Source: Cylindrodendrum hubeiense
Lineage: Eukaryota; Ascomycota; Sordariomycetes; Hypocreales; Nectriaceae
Reading direction: 5' to 3'
NCBI GenBank assembly: GCA_014621425.1
Contig: JAANBB010000479.1
Location: forward strand, 1 to 28,434
DNA length: 28,434 nt
Shown: positions 8,482 to 17,151 of the stretch, in pieces
Layout of the letters: each line of letters starts with the position of its first letter
Position numbering within the stretch: position 1 is the stretch's first letter
Position numbers and translations under genes: made by a program
Notes under the pieces: model-generated
Database searches by the model: none
What the model was told of the DNA's origin: nothing
The model's input: the letters and a program-made list of their open reading frames with translations, nothing else

Positions 8482-11400
8482 TTACTTCCCTAGATCATCA
8501 TCATCCTCGTCTGTGTTGGCTGTGTCCCTGTTTAGCCGCCGTTGCCGCTGCTGCTGACGTACCCACTCGAGCACCTCGCTCAAGTCCTTGTTGGCCTCGT
8601 CTTCCAACCGACCATCGAGATAACCCTGGACTAGGTCATCGTCTGGCCAAGTCCATCCGACCAGGCTTATATTCAGCGCTTCCAGCACTGAGTCCACCGT
8701 CGCCTGCTCGAGCATTGGCTCCGCGAAGGCCCGGAAAACACATAGCGTGTCAAGCATGTCCGCCTCATAAGGCACCTCATCCAGGGCCTCCAGCTCCTCA
8801 ATCAACTGGCCTTGACCCCATTCATGCATCAGCCACTTGACCACTCTAGCCATCTCCTTGAACTCTCCAGCGAATGCCAAGAATAGCATGTAGTCGTGCA
8901 CTATTGGCGCTGAGACAGGGTCGCGTCGCAATAGCATAGCGTCGAGCTGTGACACCTCGTTGGTTCTCAGCAGTCCCTGCCTCTCTTTTTCCTCGACGAC
9001 CAACTCGTCAAAAAGGTCCTTCAGACGCGTGGTCGCTAGTCTAGTCAAGGTCAAGGGCGTCTCATCTTCATTTTCATCCAATGCCGGCGGCTCGCATGCC
9101 GGGTCGGGTTCCTGCGTAATCTGCACCTCCCTGGCATCCGGGTCGTAGAGTAGGCTGAGTGGGTTCTTCACCGCACCGTCGTCTGATTCCAGATCCCCCA
9201 GCAGCGTAACAACTTCTCGACGCAAAATGCTCTTCAGACATCGAGCGAATCGGTGAAATAGTGACAGGGGAAACCCATGACAGTCCTGGATACGCTGGAG
9301 CAGGTGTATAGCCAACTGTAACTGCTCTCCAACACTAATCCCCAATGAGAGATGGTGTTGTCCCAGGTTCTTCAGGATAGGTTCCCATAGGTACGCTGCC
9401 GAAAGGCGCGGCTCACAGCCAAGACGAGCTTCGATCAATCGCATCGCACGTACCATTTTCCGTCTCGGTTGGCGGATATCTCTGGCGCAGACGTGAATGT
9501 ACGCAGAAAATATATCGAGCGGGATCTCCCCCAATGATTCGGGATCGGGATGGTTTGACAGTAGGCTTGACCACTGGTGTCGTGGCATCGTGCTTTGCAT
9601 GAGATACCGATGGGCCGTCTGCAGGGACTCGGCATTCGATACCAGAATCCGGAGACATGGCCCGCTGGGCAGGATGCCGTTGAGCTTCATCTTCTCATAG
9701 AGCTCATACACGCTAGGAGCCCGCAGCCGCGCCTTCTCAAACTCTGCAAGATTTGCCTCTTGTTGAATTGGAAAGTTGAGCGAGTTGTTTCCAGGCACAC
9801 TGCTCACTGCGGGATCGGCATCTCTGGCAAAGAGTTTCTCAAACATTGCTGCATATTCTAAAGGGCCAGGTTTTTGGCCCTTCTCTGGGGGGTGCTGGAA
9901 CCTGCCCCAGGCCTCCTGTGCGTTTCGCGTTGCCTTGATTGAGGCCGCCCATACTCGAAGCTGCTTCTTCAAATTCACCGGCGTCCTCTGTTGAATTGCA
10001 GGCGTTCCGTCGTGGGCCAGGCCTTGTAAGATATCCAGGGCCTCATCATTCTGGTCCTTGGAAAACCCGGCCTCCTGCATCATGGTCCCTGCTCGGACTG
10101 TCCGAGTCCAGGTCTCGTCGGGCTCCATCTTCTCGTCCATACCGTCTCCCGGTCGCAGATAGGGAGGCCAGGTTTGAGAGTGACGCATTGCGCTGTGGAT
10201 CTCGGCCTGGTTCTTGGGCAGTCCCGCCAGCACCGCCCTGATGGCCTTGAATCCGGCCTTGTCCACCAGCAAGGGCTTAGCAAGCTGATCTGACATCCCA
10301 AGGAGTATCCTTTGGGCCTCCCAAAAATAGGCATTGGGAACTTGCTTGTGTCGGACTACCAGGCTTGCTCGGCTTGCAAATGTTCTTAACGCAGAATTGA
10401 AAAGAGTGCACTGCACGTGGTAAATCTTCGTAGGGTGATCCGGGGACTGTTGGTGCCATATAATGCGTTGTGCCACAGTGTCAGCTAACGTAGTCAACAG
10501 CCTAGGTTCCAGGCGGCGGCAGTGGTTCGCAAATCGTGACATGAGCCGGGAGAACTCGTCCGGTGCCAAGTTGAGCATAGCCAGACGGGACCGCGTCTGT
10601 GTTCCTCGTTCGGGTATTGAGTTTGTCCTATCGTCCTTACCAGTGCTGCAGGACCGGTCCCGAAAATACTTCAAAAGACCATCGAGGGTCGATATGTTGC
10701 AGATGGAGGAGCCGGCTCGTAAGAGAAAGTTCAGAATGAAGATGGGTTTCAGGGTGTCCTGTTCCAAAAAGCGCCGACATCGCTCTTCGTCATTCGCACC
10801 AAGTAAAATGTAAAGGTAATATTCGAGGTCCTCCTTCGCATGCCCATTTTCGTACATGATGCTCATTACTTTCTGCCATTGCGTCTCAGATGGCAGCAAG
10901 TCGAGAATTTCTAGGTTGTTCTCAAGGTCGGCCTCCGCTTCATGTCGAAGCCGCATCTGCATCAAAACTACAGGTAGGCGGAAGCTGCGGATCATTGCTG
11001 TATTATTTCGTACTTCGTTGCCCGGGGGTGCGTTGGCGAGGAGGGTCTCAAGCAAGTAGCTCGGACTCAGGTTGGTCCATGACTTCGACATGCCTAGTTT
11101 GCGCTCGGTTCGACGGCGGAGGGGTGCGGAATCTGTCCACGACGGGCGGCTGGGAGCTGTGCCTTCGCGGGTTGTGTCTTCGCGAGATGTGTCTTCGCAA
11201 GGCGTGCCTTCGCGCTGCTTGTCCGCCGCAAGCTGTCGTCTCAGCTCGGCACGGTCTTGCGATGGAGCCGCATTGTTCGTGAAGCTGCCGTTATCGAGTT
11301 CGGAGTGGTGGTGTCTCTGAAGCGGCGGTGCCCTTTCGCTCTGTGCACTCGATGAATGGCGAAATGTCCCGTGTGATAATGACTGGCCGATTCTCTGCAG

Positions 11401-11522
11401 GAAATCAATTGTTAGCCTGGCCTCGCTCTTGGAAGCATTCAGAGACATACCTTGGATCCAGCAGTCACATGCCGCGGTACCTGCCATGCCCGCCCCAGCT
11501 CCCATATTGCGCTTCTGAGCAT
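8482..11522 (-). CDS. Large probable mitochondrial helical-repeat (PPR-like) protein
   Basis: I do not recognise the exact family. The protein is about 994 aa, helix-rich, and has the look of fungal mitochondrial RNA-processing or translation factors of the pentatricopeptide-repeat type. One stretch (about residues 585-625, VYELYEKMKLNGILPSGPCL) resembles a PPR hairpin. Exons are 11522-11451 and 11394-8482. The 56-nt intron has a GTATGT donor, GCTAAC branch site and CTGCAG acceptor. It is not a multiple of three, so the true start lies in another frame from the long unspliced one. The spliced N-terminus (MLRSAIWELGRAW...) is basic and amphipathic and fits a mitochondrial targeting sequence, with an in-frame TGA just upstream of the ATG. 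The C-terminus ends in an acidic tail (DEDDDD). The gene lies head-to-tail with prefoldin on the same strand. The coding call is firm; the function is inferred. Confidence 0.85.
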
Positions 11523-11916
11523 GCCTCCTCATCGCTTCCAGATCGGCCGATTGAAAAGCTTGGGCGTCACACCGATGTGGAAAGCAGAGCGGCGGATTTG
11601 GATCTGGTGTACTCGAACTGGGATTCTACGCGGAAAAGTTCCAAGTTGCTCGGGTATGCAACAATCGGGGTATATGGGGCTAATGGGGCACCCCTCGTTG
11701 ATGCCCGCCAGAGCTGTCAACCACCAAAGCATCCACGGCGCCTACGAATAGCTCTGTAGACAGCTTGAAAATACCATGGAATGCGATGTCTCAGTCGATT
11801 TCCTTGGCATCTTTTACATCACTCAAGCATTGAATGATCCTACATGAAACATTTTCCGTCTATTTTTGGTCATGTCATAGATCCTTTCATAGGTATCGGC
11901 CCTAGAAATCCATCCG
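11523..11916. other. Short spacer between the prefoldin 3' end and the PPR-like gene start
   Basis: These 394 bases separate two genes on the minus strand. They should hold the prefoldin 3' UTR and the promoter of the PPR-like gene. Open frames on + here overlap the first exon of that gene antisense and have no recognisable product. Confidence 0.55.
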
Positions 11917-12876
11917 TTATTTGTTGGGAGAGCTCTCGTCCTCTTTTCCTTCCTGCTTCTCCTCCTCGTCCGCCTTGTCCTTTCGCTTTTGTACCACCTC
12001 CCAGTTGTATACCCTTGCGATCGCGACCTCCATAGTCTGTAGAGTGGTCAGTGCTAGGTCATGGAGGGGTGAGGGTTGTCCACGTACAGTAATCTGTTCC
12101 CGGAGGAAATCCAGGTCCTCCTCGCAGTTAGACAAGCTTATCTTGGCTGTGGACAGCTTCTGCTCCAGAAGAGTCTCTGCCTCGTCGATGGGGTAAGACA
12201 GCATCACGTTGGCCTATCCAAAGTCAGTATCGCACAATCCGCTATCCATGGTCAGGCTTCGTACCCCTAGCCAGATATAGACCTCCTCCGTCGCGGGGAT
12301 ATCTGCCTTGGCATAAAGCGTATCGTTCAGCTCGAAGGTGGTTTGGATCGGCTCCTCATCGTCCTATGTCTTCGTTCAGCATGACGCGGGGTCAGAGGTC
12401 CACGCGGGGCGTACCTTTCGCAGCTTCAGGAACTTGACAGAGTTGAGTGTCTTCTGAATGTCGGGAATCTTCTCCTTCAGGCCCGTCATCCGTCGTTGCA
12501 GGTTCAACTCCATAAACTGATATTTCCTGTGCGTCATCCGTGTTATCACCAGCTCTTCTCCACGCTCGGACGCGGTCGACCTCGCACTCCCTCCCCGCGG
12601 GCAGGTGGGGTTCAGGTCTGTCGTCCTTCGATCGCAGCGCGGACTCACGAGATCATCTCCTGGAAGCTTCGCAGGGTGGGTTCGACATCGTCACGGGTCG
12701 CAACATAGTCCTCGACTCGGTCGACGAACGGGGCTTGGGGGATTCCCCGCGGGTTGCTGGGGGTGGCATCTTTACTGCGAGGCTGTCAGCATTTCTGGTT
12801 TCGTTTGGGCACGGTCTGTCTCCGAAGCCTTTCCGTGCATTTACCTTGACGCTGTTTCCTTTCCTTTGGTTGCCAT
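11917..12876 (-). CDS. PAC10: Prefoldin subunit 3 (VBP1/Pac10/Gim2 family)
   Basis: This is an alpha-type subunit of the hexameric prefoldin chaperone, which in the cytosol hands nascent actin and tubulin to the CCT chaperonin. Six exons were joined by hand: 12876-12845, 12774-12649, 12526-12415, 12363-12265, 12213-12088 and 12036-11917. The introns are 70, 122, 51, 51 and 51 nt, all with good donors and CAG/TAG acceptors. The spliced product is 204 aa, the usual size. Family marks are VEDYV near residue 30, the N-terminal coiled coil with SFQEMISKYQFMELNLQRR, the central ELNDTLYAKADI and VYIWLGANVMLSYPIDEA segment, and the C-terminal coiled coil with REQITTMEVAIARVYNWEV. The tail is charged (KADEEEKQEGKED). 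The ATG at 12876 has A at -3. Only splicing produces the conserved core, so the exon model is well supported. Confidence 0.95.
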
Positions 12877-13698
12877 AGTGCTGTTGGCGATCCCCTCTAG
12901 CACAGGCAGTTGTGGAAGCTGGGGTCAAGCGCGGGTGGGTTTTGCGACAAGGAGACATTTCGTCAGTGGGTGGGCTGCTCACCGCGGTGAGGGGCGGGGT
13001 GGGGCAGCCTCACCTCTGTTCTACAGCTTGGAAACAACTTTACGGTGGAGCTCCAGCTACATTTATTTCGCATAGTTACGATGACAATTTGGTGGCAAAG
13101 ATATAGTCGAATTCATATTGTTGCTAACTCTTAGAAATTTGCGCATCTCGTCTTTGTTCTTCTAGCTGCGATCCTTGATTGGTATTCGGTTCGGAGTATA
13201 CTGCCGAAGAAGATGTTGTAGTTAAAATGAGTAACGTAATTTAAGCAAATACCACATCTTAAGTAGACACAGCTCTAGCCTCAAAAATATTGAAACCACA
13301 GAGTAAATTTAGTTCACACACAGTTGCCATACTTCAATAATAAATACCTGGGGGGGGGGGAACCACGTCCTCGTAGAAGTATAGGGTAGTCATACGACCT
13401 TGGTGGCCCAACTCTGTCTCTTCGATTTGACGATATCCAAGCCTGTAAATTAGCTTTGCGAAACTATCCATGAGGGTAGGCATATTAAGTGAAGTTAGAG
13501 AAGTGCCACCTATAAAAGCAAACCTCCTGTTCATGTTCTCTCAGACCTGCTTCCCATCAGACATACCCAGAGCCCTTCCACGACTTGGAGAAATCGACTG
13601 TTCACCATAAAACTGTCAACAAAGCCAAGTACACCAAGGTCGAAAATAGTATCGAGTCTCTCACACAACTTTAAAATCACACCCACACTCGATCAACC
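12877..13698. promoter_or_regulatory. Divergent region between prefoldin and the orphan ORF
   Basis: Composition changes from GC-rich (prefoldin side) to AT-rich at about 13060. The region contains an 11-G homopolymer (13350-13360) and a TATAAAAG box (13511-13518) on +, about 180 bp before the orphan start codon. A 66-codon minus-strand frame (13534-13334, starting MNRRFAFIGG) has normal composition but no recognised family, and it overlaps the TATA box. It may be a gene fragment or chance. Confidence 0.5.
13511..13518 (+). promoter_or_regulatory. TATA box candidate for the orphan ORF
   Basis: TATAAAAG lies 181 bp upstream of the ATG at 13699. The interval turns C/A-rich and G-poor just before the start codon, as in many fungal leaders. 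Confidence 0.4.
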
Positions 13699-14226
13699 AT
13701 GGGCTTCGACCGGCAGATTAAGTACAGCTTCAATAAACAACTCCAGCCCCTTGCACAGTATATCTTGGACTCTGAAAGGGCTCCAAACCCGGTAGATCTT
13801 CCCGATCAGTTTGAAACCGGGCGGCGATTGGCATTCGCCATGACCAAAGGTACCATTGATCGCATGCGGAGAGAATGCATAGCTTCAACACTCAGCAAGG
13901 ACCAGCGCATCATTAGACCCCCTCCAAACTCCAACCAAAGAGAGCCACAGCCTTCCAAAGACCCACAGCTTCCCGAATACCAAGCCACTGAGAAAAACAC
14001 ACCAGAAGAAGAAATATCCGAAAGCGATAGGGACAATGCAATTAACATCGAGTCAACCGAGACGGTTATTGTGAGGATCACAATGACTGATTTGGCGTCG
14101 GACAACCCCCAAAATAGACGTCCTCTCCCTCTCAAAGCAGTGACTCCGATCATTCACCCTTGGTCGCAGCGCAGTGGCCCTAGCACACAGCAAGGTGGAG
14201 CACATGGCGAGGCATTATCCAAATAG
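13699..14226 (+). CDS. Hypothetical protein, 175 aa
   Basis: I do not recognise this protein. The ATG at 13699 has a strong context (CAACCATGGG). The product has no signal peptide, membrane segment or cysteine-rich module. Residues 1-70 look foldable (QIKYSFNKQLQPLAQYILDS, RRLAFAMTKGTIDRMRRE). The remainder is polar and probably disordered (PPPNSNQREPQPSKDPQ, then an acidic EEEISESDRDN stretch), with one hydrophobic strand-like segment (TVIVRITMTDL). It lies in the AT-richer island between prefoldin and VanZ, convergent with the latter. No intron is needed. It could be a lineage-specific gene, a remnant, or a chance frame; the TATA box, leader and start context favour a real gene. Confidence 0.5.
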   Translation: MGFDRQIKYSFNKQLQPLAQYILDSERAPNPVDLPDQFETGRRLAFAMTKGTIDRMRRECIASTLSKDQRIIRPPPNSNQREPQPSKDPQLPEYQATEKNTPEEEISESDRDNAINIESTETVIVRITMTDLASDNPQNRRPLPLKAVTPIIHPWSQRSGPSTQQGGAHGEALSK

Positions 14227-14685
14227 GTAGGTAGTTGAAAAGTCCAGGTGCCTAAAAGTACCTGTCCTGAAACGAGGGCACCTGGGCTGTACCGGAGACG
14301 ACGATGCATGAAAACGAGATACACGATATTTTGCTGTGGAGTTGTTGGAAGTTGTTAGGAGTTATTGGGAGTGACTGGGAGTGACTGATGACGCTTTAGA
14401 CTTTGGATCGGGATGCGCACAAGGACAAATAGACGACAGAGTCAAATAAAGTACCACTTAAAATCAACAAGTTTCAAAGACATCATAACCATCAGCCACC
14501 GACTACCGACCCTGAAAACACCCGCTATTTACTGTCAAATTTCAGGAACGCCTCTGGGAAAACCCCTCCTACCAGGCAGGACGAAGTGCGCCGCATATTA
14601 CCATTCGCTTCCAGGGCCACCCGGTCAAGTCATGAAGGGCATGAGCAAATTTATCGTAAGGGCCAATTTCTAGTATCGAGCCCGC
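14227..14685. other. Convergent spacer between the orphan ORF and the VanZ-like gene
   Basis: It contains a short GGTAGGTAG motif right after the orphan stop and an imperfect GGGAGTGACT/GTTGTTGG repeat patch (about 14336-14390). The 86-codon + frame at 14413-14673 has no recognisable content. Otherwise nothing was seen. Confidence 0.5.
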
Positions 14686-15409
14686 CTAGTCCACCCGCTT
14701 CTTCACATCTCCTATATCACCGGAATCGGCGATGTCCTTCGTATGGTTGATTGCTCCTGACGCCTCCGCAGCGTCGTCGTCATCCCACTCATCGACATGG
14801 TTCTCGTCCCAGTGGTCGACCTGCTCCTCCAGGGTGCGGGTTCGGACGGGGGCGGCAATCGTGACCCCAGTCTCATGGCCTTCACCAAGCTCCAGGTCGT
14901 CCTCGTCCTCGCCCGACACAGCATTGTAGTGCTTTCGCTGCCTTCTCCGCTCGAGCATGCGCTTGTGATACCAGGTGCAAAGGCCGAGAGCTGCCAGGCT
15001 GCCCAACACATTGGCGACGATGTCGTACATGTCAAATTCTCGGTCGTTGGGGAGGAAGCTCTGGAGGAACTCGGATCCCACGCCGAGGACGAGGGTACAT
15101 ACGACCAGAGTCATGTTCATGGTTCGGCGGCGGTTGGTGTCGATGACCCAGTAGAAGACGACGGTGAGGAGGAAGAAGGTACCGAAGTGAAGGACCTTGT
15201 CGTTGACATATTGACCAAGCTGAAGCGGTGTCAAACCGACATAACCGGAACCTAGGAGGAGGAGCACGAAAACGGCTGGAGAACAGAGGTCAGCGTTGTC
15301 CAGGGCGGCGTGGGATTCTCGAGTTGGCGCTGGCGGAGGGAGAGGCCAGAGCTGAGCACGGGCAGACAAGCTGCGATGACGTACCTGCGAAGGGCAATCG
15401 GATCCTCAT
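14686..15409 (-). CDS. VanZ-like family integral membrane protein
   Basis: This is a small multi-pass membrane protein of the VanZ-like family, whose role in fungi is not known. Exons are 15409-15385 and 15275-14686. The 109-nt intron has a GTACGT donor, a GCTGAC branch site and a CCAG acceptor, and joins MRIRLPFA to AVFVLLLLG. The product is 204 aa. Four hydrophobic segments are visible at about residues 7-26, 36-54, 62-83 and 91-111. The family marks are DKVLHFGTFFLL (34-45) and EFLQSFLPNDREFDMYDIVA (77-96), matching the bacterial pattern of an EhxQ...R...D...N motif. After the last segment comes a basic stretch (KRMLERRRQRK) and then an acidic, probably cytosolic tail of about 80 residues (DEDDLELGEG, DEWDDDDAAE). 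The tail is absent from typical bacterial VanZ. The gene diverges from SPT7. Confidence 0.9.
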
Positions 15410-15840
15410 GTTGGCTGTAGATGGCTGAAGACGCTGAAGATGTGGAAGGAAGTCGGTGGTTCGGGGTGTGACGTCGGACTACGTCTTCATTATCAGGCAA
15501 TAAGGTAAGACAATGGCTTCAGCCTAGCTGCGGGCGTGCGAGGGGCGTCGACCAGATGCGCAAGCTGTATGGCTGGCAGAAGGCAGGAGGCAGCAATCGT
15601 TGGAAGGCTGGGATCGGGAGAGCTGGGCACTGTTGTCCGTGCTGCAGACTGCAGAACCGGGTCTAGACACGGAGAGCAGAGCAGCTTGCTTGTCTTTCTG
15701 GTGGTGTGGTTGGGTGCTGCGGCGGAGCATGCGGAGCGGGCGGTGGACGCGAGCAGGGGTTAGCAGCCGACGGCGCGGAATGGAATGCATCAGTGGCAGC
15801 GCTGGCGCTGGGATACAGGCCACGATAGGCGGCGATAGGC

Positions 15841-15869
15841 CAGGACATGCCCAGGACATGCCCAGGACA
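15841..15869. repeat. 11-bp tandem repeat (CAGGACATGCC)
   Basis: Two perfect copies (15841-15851, 15852-15862) and a partial third, about 430 bp upstream of the VanZ-like start. Confidence 0.85.
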
Positions 15870-15907
15870 GGCTTTAAAACTGCCACAGAGCGACGACGGC
15901 TAGACCA

Positions 15908-15963
15908 CGTACCTACCTAGGTACCCAAGGCACTGTAACTACGGAGGTAGGTAGGTACCTAGC
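15908..15963. repeat. Inverted cluster of ACCT/GGTA motifs
   Basis: The left arm carries GTACCTACCTAGGTACC and the right arm carries GGTAGGTAGGTACCTAG, about 20 bases apart. Several 9-bp inverted pairings are possible, for example CTAGGTACC with GGTACCTAG. Similar ACCT runs occur at 300-312 and 24486-24511. Confidence 0.75.
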
Positions 15964-16067
15964 TAACTGCCACTGCGCCGGGCTTTTTATTTTATTTTGG
16001 AGCTCTCGTACAGTAGCTCCAGCTGCGCCCGACGCTGCGTGGCTTTCTGGCGGAGGTGCAGGGCAAT

Positions 16068-16090
16068 GGCCGATGATTTCAGCATCGGCC
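16068..16090. promoter_or_regulatory. Perfect inverted repeat GGCCGATG-N7-CATCGGCC
   Basis: An 8-bp perfect stem with a 7-base spacer lies in the divergent promoter. It places CCG and CGG half-sites in mirror orientation 13 bases apart, a layout compatible with zinc-cluster dimer binding. That role is speculative. Confidence 0.45.
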
Positions 16091-16510
16091 CACCACCCTC
16101 CTCGTCTTAACGTTTGGTGTCGATGGGTGGAGGCTCCGAGATCGCGTCTGGGGTAATGGAACAACAGAAGAAGATGGCGTTCTGTTACCCCTGGCATATG
16201 CGTGGGGAACGGCTTGGCTGTGTCCTCGATGATGCTGCCTCCCGCGAATCGCTCTACTATGTATGGCCGCGTTTCCGCACGCTGCCGTCGGCATGACCGC
16301 GCCTGGAGAACTGGCCTTGGCCGACCCGGCACCTCACTATCCTCGAAACATGCATTTGACACGCTTTTCTGCCAGGTCGAGGCCGCCAATGTCGCAGCCA
16401 GTGCCACTCCGCAGACGAGCCTGAGCGTGTGCCAGGGCACGTGACCGCGCCCATGACAGGCTGACAAAGGCCCTTTGTGCATCGAGTCGCCAGCGCTGGT
16501 GCAGGACCCA

Positions 16511-16521
16511 GTACGGAGTAC
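16511..16521. promoter_or_regulatory. Recurrent intergenic 11-mer, copy 2 (GTACGGAGTAC)
   Basis: Exact copy of the motif also found at 277-287 (reverse orientation) and 27403-27413. It lies about 490 bp upstream of the SPT7 start. Confidence 0.5.
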
Positions 16522-16884
16522 ATGCCGCGCAAACAGCGACACAGGCTGGCCGCGCCGAGAATCGAATCAGCAGGTGGATAGAAGCTGTAGAAAGTGATTC
16601 CAGGCGTTGGAGCGTCGTTTCGCAGTGCCATTCCCCGTATGCAACCGCGTTTCCGCCGTGACCGGTCCTGCGGCGTCCGTTCCCCCAGGTCGTCGGTACC
16701 AGCGCGGCGCTGCCAGCGAACCTTGGCCCAGCAGGAAAAGTCCCGCTTCGGGAAAGGTACAAGCCTCCCCCCAAATCATCAACCTCACCTCTTGAACAGA
16801 CGACAAACCGGCCCATCGCGAGCCATCAAACAACCACCGCCCCAAGCGCTGTTCGTTGCGAAACTCGGCCGGTCATCTCTATCG

Positions 16885-16914
16885 ATGTCGCTCTTTTGTC
16901 CCATGTTGTCCTGA
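16885..16914 (+). other. Short upstream ORF in the SPT7 leader
   Basis: ATG at 16885 opens a nine-codon frame (MSLFCPMLS, stop). If the transcript starts upstream of it, scanning ribosomes would meet it before the SPT7 start. Transcription here is inferred. Confidence 0.35.
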
Positions 16915-16965
16915 TCTTTTCAATCGCCCTCGGTTTGGCCGTACGCGAAGCGCATCTCCTTGCGC

Positions 16966-17151
16966 ATGGCGACTCGCGCCCCGTCGTCGCTTCCATCGCC
17001 CCGGACCCAATATGTCGCTCCCCAACGGCCAGTCCGCCTGGCATCCTCCCTCCTTGCATCATGCAAACTCCAGCCGAAGCCTACATCATCTCGACAATGC
17101 TTCAGCGCGTACCCAGACCCCCGTCGACAACTCCATATCCTTGATGCCTGA
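16966..17151 (+). other. Upstream ORF overlapping the SPT7 start
   Basis: ATG at 16966 (G at +4, C at -3) opens a 61-codon frame that runs past the SPT7 ATG at 17012 in another frame and ends at 17151. The product has no recognisable features. It would reduce SPT7 translation if used, or it may lie upstream of the transcription start. Confidence 0.3.

Larger units (their letters stand above)
15410..17011. promoter_or_regulatory. 1.6-kb divergent promoter region between VanZ-like and SPT7
   Basis: No coding region is supported. It holds an 11-bp tandem repeat (15841-15869), a cluster of inverted ACCT/GGTA motifs (15908-15963), an 8-bp-stem inverted repeat (16068-16090), a copy of the GTACGGAGTAC motif (16511-16521) and, at the SPT7 end, two upstream ATGs. 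Long frames on both strands are GC-driven and lack family features. Confidence 0.55.

Noticed and set aside
13334..13534. 66-codon minus-strand frame starting MNRRFAFIGG
   Set aside because: Too short to call without homology, ends next to a G homopolymer and overlaps the TATA box of the opposite gene. Mentioned as a possible fragment only.
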